DNA from: Adineta ricciae
Taxonomy: Eukaryota > Rotifera > Eurotatoria > Adinetida > Adinetidae
DNA: 64,000 bases
Assembly: GCA_905250025.1 (NCBI GenBank)
Contig: CAJNOJ010000139.1
Location: 62,001 to 126,000, forward strand
Reading direction: 5' to 3'
This document shows positions 29,998 to 42,447 of the stretch, piece after piece; within the stretch, counting starts at the first letter, position 1, and the number at the start of each line of letters is the position of its first letter. A model generated the notes under the pieces. It did no database searches. It was not told where the DNA came from and saw nothing but the letters and a program-made list of their open reading frames with translations. Made by a program: the position numbers and the translations under genes.

Positions 29998-31212
29998 GTC
30001 TCAATTATTGGTAACTAATGAACTTGTGTGGTTCGTTTTCCTCAAGACATTCATTGAAACTTCTTTCCTACAAAAATTACTCTTTTAATGAGTATTTTAA
30101 TATGTCAACAAATACTTTTTATTCTACGCTTTATTTGTTGTGCATATATTTATTTTGTCATAGTAAAATGAAAGAAACTTGTACTTTGCACATATCCGAC
30201 GTATAGAATAGTGGTGTAGCCAGAGATTTAAAAGGCTGATAGGCTCAGTCCTTATATCAAAACATAATTCCAGATGCCAAAAACATCGAAACCTGGTCTT
30301 TATGGCGTTTCATTATAGTTTTTACTTGTGAATCACTGTTCCGTTTTATAATAGGTAAACAGACGTACTATGATAAGTCAGGTAGCGAATGTGAACACGG
30401 CCGAACCAACAAAGATATTCAGTGGAACACAGAGAAAACCAGCTGACTGGTCAACAAAAGTATCCAGAACGAGTGATCCGATAGGGTGCATATGTCCTGA
30501 GTACTTAAGAAAACCCAATGCATCTGATTATGCTAGAAAGATAAGCTTAAATACCGTTAACTATGATATTACACCAAAAATGTCGATGTACAAGAGCCGC
30601 ACCATAGTGACACGCAACTAAAAGACAATAAAACAGCAGTTATGTCGTTTACAATAACTCTCATATTGTATGTGCAGTTTGGTCTCTTCTGTGTTAGAAA
30701 AAGAATCGTTTAATGGAAACACTTTAATATTAATTAATGTGTTGAGTAGTGTCCACATAATTCCGTAGATATAGGCTAAAACTGCATTTCAACATCGAAG
30801 TATAAACAATATGCTAAATTATATTCATATATGAGACATTCAATGTGTTACAGCACCTCAGTAACTACCCAATCCCTGACAAAAACAATTTTTATATGTA
30901 TAGAGGCGATGTGCCTAATTCGAACATGTGTGTCAGCAGCCTCTATTATTTTGCGTTTTTCGCAGTTATTCCTCCACATTAAAAAATTATTTTCACATTT
31001 TTGGGCAGAGACGCATTGTGCGCATCGGATGATGTAAGACTCAATTAGTTATCTCATTAATTAACTGAGTAATTAGCGATATAAATTGGAGAAGTGGATT
31101 TGTTCGTATTAGGGATCATGTTCGCAATACGAGCAATCCAGCTAAATAATGTTTCTAATACGAATACGAACACTCAATGGAAAATATATAGAAAATGAAA
31201 ACTGTTTAGTAA
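29998..31212. other. Intergenic region without recognisable gene
   Basis: About 1.2 kb of AT-rich sequence. One 83-codon frame (30370-30621, plus) exists, but it has no recognisable domain and no supporting second copy. It should contain the promoter and 5' exons of the GH116 gene. Confidence 0.4.
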
Positions 31213-33305
<2,093 letters not shown>

Positions 33306-33306
33306 N
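33306..33306. other. Single-N contig join
   Basis: Interrupts the GH116 gene. The right-hand contig starts inside a MITE end. Confidence 0.85.
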
Positions 33307-33336
33307 CGGATCCAGCATCGGATTTGTTGACCTGGG
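33307..33336. mobile_element. Terminal 30 bp of a CCCAGGTC-type MITE
   Basis: Differs at one base from 58281-58310, the right end of the MITE at 58071-58310. Repetitive sequence here probably caused the assembly break. Confidence 0.7.
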
Positions 33337-34083
33337 CAGTCATTATACACCAGGAAAAATCTTTCATAATACAGTAAGTTTTGAAACTGACGCTATATTC
33401 AATCTTATGTTTCTTTCATTGCCTTACGATGAAAAAATGATATCCTTAGTTGTCTTTTGAATATCATTAAGGTTCTGAAAGTGTCTGTATAAAGCAAGTG
33501 AGTATGCTGAAAACAGGATTGTTTTCCAGACACAACCTTGGTCTTTCATATCTATAAAGAAAAGATCTCGGACAACCTTTGATCTAATATTGTCGATGTA
33601 CCAATATCAATACCTCCATCATCAGTACCACAATATCTTCTTGATATAGTAACATTTCTGACTGCGTGTGAGAAGTATTCTGATATTTAGTCGAGAGTCT
33701 TTGAATCAACTGATGACTTTCCTCAGGACGAGTAATCTGACTGCCTGATCCTCTCCGGAAGAATACTGAATTTTATCGGGTCCGATGGGGTAAGTTCGAT
33801 CTGGACCGTTAAAACTTCACTAATTGGAGTAGATCAAGCAAAATTACTTTACCTCGAGTACTCACCTGTTGTCGTTGGCGATCTAGCTCCAACAGACAAA
33901 GAACAAGAAAACCAAGTTTTAAATCCTTTTAAGAGTGTAAGCAAACTTTTTATTGTTAAAATCGAACAGCAAATGAAAATTAACAACTAAAGCACACACA
34001 CTTAAGCTAAGAAATGTGGTCTATATATATATCTGATCAAACGGATATTCCCAATATGATTATATCGGAAAACACCTGTACTA
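33337..34083. other. Intergenic region without recognisable gene
   Basis: About 750 bp. The GH116 frame cannot be continued convincingly here: the first ~45 codons after the join read through MITE sequence and then stop. No gene is supported. Confidence 0.4.
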
Positions 34084-34704
34084 TTACATATATACATGAC
34101 TCGTACCCAGGTCGATCATTCCGGCGACTGGATCCGTTGGAATCTTAGTAGGTTCCGGTACAGCTCTTCTCGATTCCGGCACAATTTTCGCCGATTCCAG
34201 CCGGAATTGCACAGGAAATATCCGATCAGTTCCTGACCGTTTCCAGCTCGAAGTTTGCAGGAAACGGAACACACGTATTGGAGCTGGAAAAGTCCTTTGA
34301 GCAGGTATGGATATTAAAAATCCCACACAGCCAACAATGAGACCACATAACTTCTCGTTAACTTTCCAAACAAAATAATATCGAAACATTTTTGGAAAAT
34401 TATCAAACGTGGACGAGTTAATGAAATCAGGTACACCTGCATAAACTCCAAGGATAAGTGTGAGAACACCTGTGACATATTGAGCAATTTTCACCCAATC
34501 ACGCGCAGACACAAGTTGTTCTTTATTTTTTCGACGCTGTTGGCTTCGATGCCGTAAATGGATTAAATGCCTTTCTTGTGCGTCCGCATGTGACTTTGCT
34601 TCGAGAACTTGTCGCCGAAGTATTGCATTATCCACCCTCAAGGCTCTTATTTGATTTTCCAACATTTCTCGAGACAATTTTGCACCAGATGGATTAGAAG
34701 CCAT
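34084..34704 (-). CDS. Small coiled-coil/two-TM protein with a MITE-derived C-terminus
   Basis: A 206-codon frame from ATG 34702-34704. Residues ~10-65 are a charged, heptad-like coiled coil (E-N-Q-I-R-A-L-R-V-D-N-A). TM helices lie at about residues 72-92 and 117-132. From about residue 135 the frame runs through a MITE (34106 to about 34290) and codes a Pro/Arg-rich tail, then stops at 34084-34086. The original 3' end is therefore lost, spliced out, or replaced. I do not recognise the N-terminal family. Whether the tail is translated needs transcript data. Confidence 0.5.
   Translation of the reverse strand: MASNPSGAKLSREMLENQIRALRVDNAILRRQVLEAKSHADAQERHLIHLRHRSQQRRKNKEQLVSARDWVKIAQYVTGVLTLILGVYAGVPDFINSSTFDNFPKMFRYYFVWKVNEKLCGLIVGCVGFLISIPAQRTFPAPIRVFRFLQTSSWKRSGTDRIFPVQFRLESAKIVPESRRAVPEPTKIPTDPVAGMIDLGTSHVYM
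34106..34290. mobile_element. MITE (CCCAGGTCGATCATTCCGG family) in the 3' end of a gene
   Basis: Starts CCCAGGTCGATCATTCCGGC and is homologous, in inverse orientation, to 63680-63854. It is GC-richer than its surroundings, with repeated GATTCC/TTCCGG words. The right boundary is approximate and no clear second terminal repeat is seen. Confidence 0.65.
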
Positions 34705-35594
34705 TTGCTAAAATTGTTAAAAGATGATTTTATTCATTATTCGCCATACGAACTGTCAAATTAAGGCAGATTACACAATAACTCCTATTAGCTAAGATGC
34801 ACAAACGTTCGTTGGATTCAAATTCATGACAAAAATCATTCTCATCATTTACTGTATCCAACAACCAACGGAATAGCTTTTTTTCATTCAAATCAACAGG
34901 GAAACCAACGTACTGGCGGACGGAAGTCTCATCAAAGAAACATATTCTTACGAAGTTTGACAGACTCTATACAAACAATCGAAAACTCTTCCTTCGAAAT
35001 GTACACCGAATCACAACAGACAAACGATACTGGTTGTGCAAGCAAAGTCCTTCGAATTAAGTACTCCTAACGATCTTAATTGGTAATCATCAAAACTTTA
35101 CGTTTATTATGATTGAACATTTATCTTTACATCAATTTTGATTTGAAGTACGTCAATTTCGATTCCAACCTCTAGTGAATTAACAGTCAGTTACTTCGTG
35201 GAACTTCGTATCGTAAAATTATTGATGCAACAACATCGGTAAACTCGGTGTTCATATACAGAGCACACCCTCACTCTGGTTTCAAACTAATTTTTCAAAT
35301 TGGATACTAACTCAAGCTTCATACAAAGACAGGATGTAGTAAGTGTCTTTACCTTTAGTAAAAAACGATGATGGTGTGAGCAGAACGTAGTTAAATGAAA
35401 CATGCACACTTCGTGCGATTATATCTGTTTTCTCTCGGAGAAAATGTACAGAGAGAAAAGATTTCGGAAAAATGCACATGTATCATACTACACTGAATGA
35501 AACACGACGTATCCAGGGATAATTCATATATGTACATATAGAACAAGCAGTATTCGTTTCGCTCACTTATTACCGAAACAAAGAAATTTGTTTA
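34705..35594. other. Intergenic region without recognisable gene
   Basis: About 890 bp upstream of the small membrane-protein gene. I see no convincing frame, RNA gene or repeat. Confidence 0.4.
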
Positions 35595-36037
35595 TTTCAA
35601 ATCAAGCATCTTTCTCCTTTTCTTCACGCACAGAATAGTGAAAAATTTTCGATTCGATAAGGTTTTTCTATCGATCAAATGATTAGATCGTTTGATTAAA
35701 CATTTCATTTGATTCTCCTTGTCTTCAATTGAGCACACAGACTCATGTTTAACACTATCTGAAAAAGAGCTAGTTTCGCACATCAAAATCAACGATTTGT
35801 GAAATTCGACAATTTNTTTCAAATCAAGCATCTTTCTCCTTTTCTTCACGCACAGAATAGTGAAAAATTTTCGATTCGATAAGGTTTTTCTATCGATCAA
35901 ATGATTAGATCGTTTGATTAAACATTTCATTTGATTCTCCTTGTCTTCAATTGAGCACACAGACTCATGTTTAACACTATCTGAAAAAGAGCTAGTTTCG
36001 CACATCAAAATCAACGATTTGTGAAATTCGACAATTT
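35595..36037. repeat. 221-bp direct duplication around N 35816 (unmerged contig overlap)
   Basis: 35595-35815 is repeated as 35817-36037. Each copy holds the same short minus-strand frame of about 66 codons (basic C-terminus KKRRKMLDLK). It might be the end of a real gene, but I cannot support that. Confidence 0.9.
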
Positions 36038-36541
36038 ATAACTAATGAAACCTTTATCTATTGATTGAATCATTCATTAAAGAGCTCATTCAATCACCGG
36101 TTCTGAATATCTATTAAAATTCACTGATGAATAAAAGTATGAAATATTCTTCAAGATTTATGGAAGTTTTCGCTTCTCCATCATTGACAACAAATATAAA
36201 ATTCTCCATTTTGATTGCGTGTACTTCAGTTATCAACAGTTATGATTTGATCGCATGGAAATTATAGTTTAAATACTTTTCATCTTCTCTCCTCTGGTGC
36301 ACAACAGAGAGAAAAGATTTTTTCGTTCTTTCGCGTAGAAAACGATCAAGAAATGAACAGCACTTGCTTTTTGTGCCTGCAATCAAATATACTACATATC
36401 ATCATCTAATGCAGTAAAGAAAGAAGCATGGGTTTTGTTTTCAAAGTAATATTCATTTCCATACTATGCGGATGCGTACATTTATAACTGAATAAAGTCT
36501 TCTGCTTTGTATATGGGTACAAAAATAACGAGAAGAAACAT
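36038..36541. other. Intergenic region without recognisable gene
   Basis: About 500 bp of AT-rich sequence. Nothing recognised. Confidence 0.4.
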
Positions 36542-36593
36542 TTATATATACACAAACAACAATAACTTTATTTTATTACCATAACAGTGCGCA

Positions 36594-37023
36594 TTAGAAT
36601 AACCTTCCCATGAGATGTCGCCGTAAGTATCGAAGTGATTGGCGTTTAGTATAGATTCCTTTGACAACGATAAATCGACGAATAAAACAGTGGAGTTTGC
36701 CCATTCTCCTGCGTCTCCACTGTCGTCCTGGTACATATCTCGGAGGAACATAAGCTGGTCGTGGACCACGGTACCAAACCGTTAGCGATTGGTACGCACT
36801 GCAGTCATCGGAATTCAGTGTGCATCTAATGTCAAATAAAGCCCAAATACTCATTAAAATCATTCCACCATCACGAGCTAAGACCCATCCATATGAACAC
36901 GTACGCCACCAAGGAAAATAAATCAACTTATGTAAAAAATCACGACAAAAATCGAGATCATTCTCGTCGAAGTCTAAGACGGACCAAAAACAATGGCAAA
37001 GACAAGTGAACAGAAAAAGCAAA
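36594..37023 (-). CDS. Hypothetical protein, 5' end cut by contig join
   Basis: A minus-strand frame of 142 codons touching the N at 37024. It begins with a hydrophobic leader-like stretch (LFLFTCLCHCFWSVL), continues with a Trp/Cys-rich part, and ends Arg-rich. An overlapping frame (36542-36769, minus) has a more protein-like composition (DDSGDAGEWANST), so an intron around 36770 joining the two frames is possible. No family is recognised. No allele is available in the window for comparison. Confidence 0.3.
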
Positions 37024-37024
37024 N
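37024..37024. other. Single-N contig join
   Basis: Left and right sequences share no overlap. The 37025-47008 contig starts here. Confidence 0.8.
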
Positions 37025-37464
37025 TTCCGATGTATTTTTCGATCTAATTAGGATTAGCTTTGTTCACTTTCATATGTATACTTCAGAGAAACGTATTGAA
37101 TCAGTTTTCTTTCCATCTACCGAAAGCGTATCTAGGTTACAGACGAAAGAAGAACGTTTAACATAATATTGGTAATTTATTTATCGCGACAGAATCTTTT
37201 TGTGATCAAATAACTCGGATCCATTTGACCCTGTTGACCAATCTCTCCCTTCACGCTGTAAATAAACAACTAAACGTATATTATTTATATAATGTGCGCA
37301 GTTGTCTCATGCAGAACGAGTCGAGTTTCACATTTGAATCCCATAAGAGTTATACTAACAGCTTTTCTTCTCTAGACTATATGCTATTGAAGTTCGTCGA
37401 AACTAATATAGATGCAGTGAGAATACTTCTTAGATTTGGAAGTAAATTTAAAAAAAACGCAAAA
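37025..37464. other. Intergenic region downstream of the nuclear receptor gene
   Basis: About 440 bp. A plus-strand frame at 37225-37470 is not supported by any domain. It lies 3' of the receptor gene. Confidence 0.4.
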
Positions 37465-38804
37465 TCATGACCTATGTAGAAGTGTTTGCATAAGTGGCGC
37501 AAGTCTATGCATTATGTCTGTGGTCATCATTTTTTCAGAGAAAAAATCTCGAATTTTTTTGCCTGCCACTTGAATCCGAATAATTAAAGTAACTAAATGA
37601 ATAAACTGCTTTCGCGCTTGAATTTCATCTCGTTTCCCAACCAAATATTTCCAAAGTAATGCCGTGTAATAACAATGAGCTCGGTTGACAGCCAATGAAT
37701 CATTCAATGTTGGTTCATTTTCATTCATCGATAAACCTTGAGTGAAAAGTAACATTATTGAAAGAAGAGATAAGAATACTGGATCTTGTTCCGTTACTTT
37801 GACAAGTAAAAGTACCATATCGACAAAAGTGTCGCGAATTCCATATGTATCACCACATAACATAAAAAATCGACGATGTCTTCGAGATAATTCACAATCA
37901 TCATTAGAACAACAATCATCTTCTGGTTTATAATAAAAACATTTCGACATTAAACAGAGAGAGAAAACATTGTATTTAACGAGAATAAAACGATCATCTT
38001 CAGATAAATCTTCGAATTGATGAATTTGACGTAACAGACGAATGAATTTTAAAGCAACTCGACTGACGAATTGTGACCAAGAAATCAGAGCAGACATACG
38101 GTCAGATACGTCGACACAAGCACATTGAACATCATATTTTTCAAAAATGAGTAAAAATAAGGATCGAAGGTTTTCAGTTAGAACTAAATCGTCGTCGGGT
38201 AATATTGCTATTGTTGTAGAATTCAGTTGATTTAAATAAACACTATCGTTCTTCATTGATAAAAAAAAACGAAAAAATAAATTATGATGAACCTCAGAAG
38301 AGTTTTACCTTTCGAGTTTCTTGGAAATATTTTCTTCTTTGCTGCTTTCGTTCTTCACTAAGTAGAAAATCTTTCCTCATTCCCATTCTCACACATCGTT
38401 CTAACCGACATTGTGGACATCGACGACGTATTCCATACGAAACCAAACATTGCCTTTCGCCTAACAAACATTTCAATTTTTCCTTTCAAAAAAAAACAAA
38501 CATCATTAAAGTCAGATCAATATATCAAAAAGGAACTAACCCTTTGATGAATGTTACGCCGAAAAAAGATTTTACAGGAAGCACAGGAAAGAGCATTGTA
38601 ATTAAATCCACTAGCACGATCACCACAAATAGTACACCTACAATCAGTCGGTTTCTTCGAAACTTGAGTTGATTTGGATTGAGTATAATGATTAGCGAAA
38701 ACATCCAAATTAACAATGTGTGTATCGGAAGCGTTACTCAAAGACACTTGACGAATTAAATCTTTATTTGATGTTACGATCATCATCATAGTTTGATTAG
38801 CCAT
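37465..38804 (-). CDS. Nuclear hormone receptor (haplotype 1)
   Basis: Three exons fit in phase: 38804-38541, 38482-38309 and 38250-37465, giving about 407 residues. The DNA-binding domain spans exons 1 and 2. Finger 1 is [21 protein letters not shown] (C-x2-C-x13-C-x2-C) with a P-box region [10 protein letters not shown]; finger 2 has C-x6-C-x9-C-x2-C (CLLGERQC ... CPQC). A basic C-terminal extension follows, then a ligand-binding-like helical domain with [20 protein letters not shown]. The P-box lacks the Gly of the usual CEGCKGFFRR, as in some divergent invertebrate receptors. It is expected to act as a nuclear DNA-binding transcription regulator; the ligand is unknown. It is transcribed divergently from the MFS transporter with about 245 bp between start codons. 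Confidence 0.9.
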
Positions 38805-38990
38805 TACTTTTATTCACCGTAACACGTGTTTTCTCTCGATATGAAAGTATATCGCTGACAACCTCAACTACCTTTATGAAAAACAAGAGAATGAATAAAT
38901 AATGATCACTAGACGGTGATGTATAGAACATGTTCGAAAGAACAGTGTACACACCAACGCGTTACCTTTTCCGTACGAAGGTTATACGCC

Positions 38991-38998
38991 TATATAAG
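38991..38998 (+). promoter_or_regulatory. TATA box of the MFS transporter (haplotype 1)
   Basis: TATATAAG lies 60 bp before ATG 39051. It implies transcription starts at about 39020-39025, which rules out the earlier in-frame ATGs at 38916 and 38919 as translation starts. It is conserved at 48123-48130. Confidence 0.65.
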
Positions 38999-39050
38999 GA
39001 GACCAATAGTTGTTGTCTATGCAAGAACAAGCAAATTCTCCTATAACAAC

Positions 39051-40649
39051 ATGCTACCAGATTTATCGACGAATAGTGCTTCAGGAAGTGATATGATCAG
39101 ATCATGGTTACCATGGAAGGTGAAACAATTAGGAACTTTTACCCTATTAAAAGAAAAATATCCAGGTGATGGTACGAAAGATTCACCGTTTACCATTAAT
39201 TGGCTTGATAATGATCCAGAAAATCCTAAGAAATGGCCGACTCTCTACAAATTCTTTCTCATATTGATTACATGCAACATAGGTTTTTCTATTGGATTTG
39301 TCACGTCAGCTTATATTGGTCCATTTAATGAAATTAAAAATCAATTTGATACAGATGGCGAACTCGTCATCCTTGGTTTATCATTATTTTCTTTAAGCTT
39401 TGCAATTACGCCTCTATTCTGGGCGCCATTCTCCGAAATGTTTGGCCGACGACCACTGTTCATTCTCACATTTGGTATACTAACGGTATTCAATGCTGCT
39501 ACGGCAGGTTCACAAAATATATGGACATTGATTATTTTAAGAGTTTTTGCTGGAGCCTTTGGTGCTTCATCAATGGTGAATGCTGCAGGTGTCATTGCTG
39601 ATCTATTTGACGCAGCTGAACGTGGTATACCATTATCTATCTTTGTGGCAGCAACATTCTTAGGTATAGTAATAGGACCTATCGTTGGAGCGTTCATGGG
39701 TGAAACTGTCGGTTGGCGTTGGGTTGAAGGAGTGATGGGCATTTTGGATGGAATACTATGGATCATTATGTGCTTGTTTTTACCGGAAACCTATAATCCA
39801 CTTCTTCTACATAAAAGAGCAGTTAAACTATCAGACGCAAGCAAAAAGGTGTATCGCACAAAATTTGAAGCACAGCACTTACCGAAATTTCGTGAAATTC
39901 TGAAAACTTCTCTTTTCCGTCCATGGATTATTCTATTTCGTGAACCGATTGTGCTTCTTCTTTCCATCTATATGGCGATTATTTTTGGAATTCTCAATAT
40001 GTTTGTTGCTGCTTTTCCAATTGTTTACGAAGAGAAACGTGACTGGAGTGAAGGAATCAGTCAACTACCTTTTCTCGGTATTCTACTTGGCGTAGTGCTT
40101 TGCACGATCTATTCATTATTGGACAATGTTCGATACAATAATAGTGCAAAGAACAGCCATGACGGACATGCTCCACCGGAACTTCGTCTCCCACCAGCTA
40201 TCGTTGGCTCCATTTGTTTACCTGCTGGATTATTTTGGTTTGCTTGGAGTAATTCTCCATCTGTTCACTGGATCGTCTCAGTTCTCGCCACGGTACCATT
40301 TGGCTTTGGTATCAATGCAATTTTTGTCGGTATCTTCAATTACTTAATTGATGCCTATACGATTTATGCCGCTTCAACATTAGGAGCCAACATGATTATT
40401 CGTTATACTTTCGGAGCAGCTTTCGTTTTATTTACAACACAAATGTATGACAAATTAGGAATTCATTGGGCGACATCTATCATAGCTTTTTTAACATTGA
40501 TTTGTGCACCATTCCCTTTTCTCTTCTATAAATATGGTGCACGTATACGAAAAAGATGTCGATTCGCTGCTGAAGTTGAACAACTTACTCAACAGACCTT
40601 CCCTACGAAAGTCAATGTGCAAGAAGAGATTCTTGAAATATATGTCTAA
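39051..40649 (+). CDS. MFS transporter of the fungal DHA1 (drug/polyamine proton antiporter) type, intronless
   Basis: 532 codons with 12 predicted TM helices and no intron. The start is set at ATG 39051 by the TATA box 60 bp upstream. Hallmarks: NWLDNDPENPKKWP before TM1; motif A APFSEMFGRRP between TM2 and TM3; GWRWVEGVMGI after TM5; and LPETYNPLLLHKRAVKL at the end of TM6. That combination is typical of fungal TPO/FLR1-like multidrug and polyamine exporters in the plasma membrane. With the lack of introns it points to acquisition from fungi, a common event in bdelloids; this is inference. The substrate cannot be told. A divergent nuclear receptor gene lies just upstream. Confidence 0.9.
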   Translation: MLPDLSTNSASGSDMIRSWLPWKVKQLGTFTLLKEKYPGDGTKDSPFTINWLDNDPENPKKWPTLYKFFLILITCNIGFSIGFVTSAYIGPFNEIKNQFDTDGELVILGLSLFSLSFAITPLFWAPFSEMFGRRPLFILTFGILTVFNAATAGSQNIWTLIILRVFAGAFGASSMVNAAGVIADLFDAAERGIPLSIFVAATFLGIVIGPIVGAFMGETVGWRWVEGVMGILDGILWIIMCLFLPETYNPLLLHKRAVKLSDASKKVYRTKFEAQHLPKFREILKTSLFRPWIILFREPIVLLLSIYMAIIFGILNMFVAAFPIVYEEKRDWSEGISQLPFLGILLGVVLCTIYSLLDNVRYNNSAKNSHDGHAPPELRLPPAIVGSICLPAGLFWFAWSNSPSVHWIVSVLATVPFGFGINAIFVGIFNYLIDAYTIYAASTLGANMIIRYTFGAAFVLFTTQMYDKLGIHWATSIIAFLTLICAPFPFLFYKYGARIRKRCRFAAEVEQLTQQTFPTKVNVQEEILEIYV

Positions 40650-40989
40650 TAGCAATGAATATTTTCTTTTGTTTTTGTTATTATACTTCATTTAATTAGT
40701 AGTCTAATATATTTATATAGAGAGAAAGTCCTAAGAGTGCTGCGTCTTTTCGTATATTTACACTGAATATCAAATGCCAGTTTAAAATGTGAAAAATGTA
40801 TTATTTTTATTTAGTGCATATCTCGACTGTGGTCAAATGTTCTTTTAGAAGAGGCGCTATTAAAGATTCTACAAGAATTAATTCGAGACAAAAAATTGTG
40901 CAATATTTGGATGCATTAGACTTCGAATATTCGAATTAATTAGTAGATAACTGTCACTGATGTTCAACTATTTGCTTCATCCTCTGGCG
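40650..40989. other. Convergent 3' region between the MFS and MIT-domain genes
   Basis: 340 bp of AT-rich sequence between two stop codons on opposite strands. It is conserved with 48736-49058 apart from small indels. No gene is seen. Confidence 0.45.
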
Positions 40990-41991
40990 TTATGAGGCTG
41001 ATAACTCTTTATTATTTTCGTTCGTCAAACTATCACAGTTTTGTACAATAATGTCAACTGGCTCCTCATTGTAAATACTTCTGATCGTGTCTGCTCGACT
41101 AGCGTAGCTATCTAATTTTTCTTGGACTTGTTGTTTCATCTGATCAGGCAATCTAATGTCTAAACACGTACATAATTAGATTCAAATGTCATGTTAACAA
41201 GAAGTAATATGACAACTTACATTTTAATGAATGCGCAAGCCATTTTACTGCCGACCTATAAGATTCTTCGGCGACTAGGTAATTATGATTGTTGTCTTCT
41301 GTTACAGCTCTTTCAGCATGTTGAATAGCTTTCTATCAGTTGAAGAAAAGAAACGTTTTTTTTTCACTGTCAAAAACGATGGCTATATGGTGTCAGTTAC
41401 CCAGATATAGTAATTTCTATCGATTCTTATCTCTGCAGGTTGACGCCCATTCGGACGATTGATTCGATTTAATATCCAACTGTTGTTTCGACAGATATTC
41501 ACTGATCCTGCATTTTTTACTTCCGCACTTGATGCCAACATTGATTTATCTATTTGAATCGAAAATTGTTCTCGAATATCACATAATTGTTTTAATACAG
41601 TCGATGTATCATCAAAAATGTATTTGATTCTTTGGTTCGAGAGTAATTGTGTATTAGAATTAGAATTCAGTTGAGATTCGTCGATAACGACGTAGATCAT
41701 TTTCACTTGAACTAAACTGAGCATATCTTCGATTGTTTTTTGATCGATCGCATACTCGTCGGATATAACAAGAACAGCTGAGGATTCCGATGAAGTAATG
41801 TGATTGGTACAATCGATCGACGTATCGAGAAAAACTATCGTATCGCGAAGCTTGTGTGTAAAGGTGGGTATAGTATGGTTTGCTTGGGAACCAAGCCAAA
41901 CGACACACTGTTCGTCAAGAATACCACGCAAAAGACTACCATTCCGTGCACGTCCTTCGCCAAAATAGACGTTTTTTTGTGTCCCAGACAT
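40990..41991 (-). CDS. Protein with bdelloid ART-type N-terminal domain and C-terminal MIT domain (haplotype 1)
   Basis: Three exons in phase: 41991-41401 (197 codons), 41332-41221 and 41159-40990, about 290 residues. Residues ~25-150 resemble, by eye, the N-terminal extension of the ART at 814-1419 (CVVWL, a D-C-x-x-H segment, a hydrophobic strand, then MIYVV). Exons 2 and 3 encode a MIT domain: KAIQHAERAV, YRSAVKWLAHSLKY, then a third helix with KLDSYASRADTIR. MIT domains bind ESCRT-III tails on VPS4, spastin and related proteins, so an endosomal or membrane-remodelling partner is likely. No ATPase domain is present. The two introns are about 60-70 bp. Confidence 0.75.
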
Positions 41992-42447
41992 TGACTCTAA
42001 GAGAACAGTCGTTTAACAACAAGTAAATGACGTTGGCAGTATGAAAAAAAATATTACAAATATAAAAAACTTTATTCTTTTTCCTTCTCTTTCTGAAAGA
42101 AAATGCTTTCTTTTTAGACAAACAGACATACCTACTACTCTAATACAGTCGTTGATTTGCATTAAGCAAATAAAGGTGCAGTAGTTATTTAATCGGTTGA
42201 TTCTTTACCTTCCTTTTCTCGTAAATAAAAGTATTTGCTTGTCGAACGCAAAGAGATATTTTCAAAATAAATCAACTTTTCATTGTCTTCTATCCAACAT
42301 AAAAACTACATACAGACTAGCAAAGGAAAGTTCTGATTTTTATTATTTGCCGTTAAGCTGAGCTATTTGTTAGATTACAACAACTTTGACTCAAATTTAT
42401 TTGTCATTTCAATCGTCAACATATATTTTGTACAGGGTTATGCTTTG
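41992..42447. other. Intergenic region between the RING/VWA and MIT-domain genes
   Basis: About 455 bp, 5' of the MIT-domain gene and 3' of the RING/VWA gene (both on the minus strand). No further gene. Confidence 0.45.

Noticed and set aside
30370-30621. 83-codon hypothetical gene
   Set aside because: No domain, no allele for comparison, and no promoter or splice evidence.
35592-36014. A 140-residue protein made of two identical halves
   Set aside because: The two halves are the 221-bp overlap copies joined across the N at 35816; the internal repeat is artificial.
38916-39050. N-terminal 45-residue extension of the MFS transporter
   Set aside because: A TATA box lies inside this stretch, 60 bp before the next ATG, so it is promoter and 5' UTR.
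39341-39766. Minus-strand gene opposite the MFS transporter
   Set aside because: Antisense shadow of a clear 12-TM coding frame; no domain.
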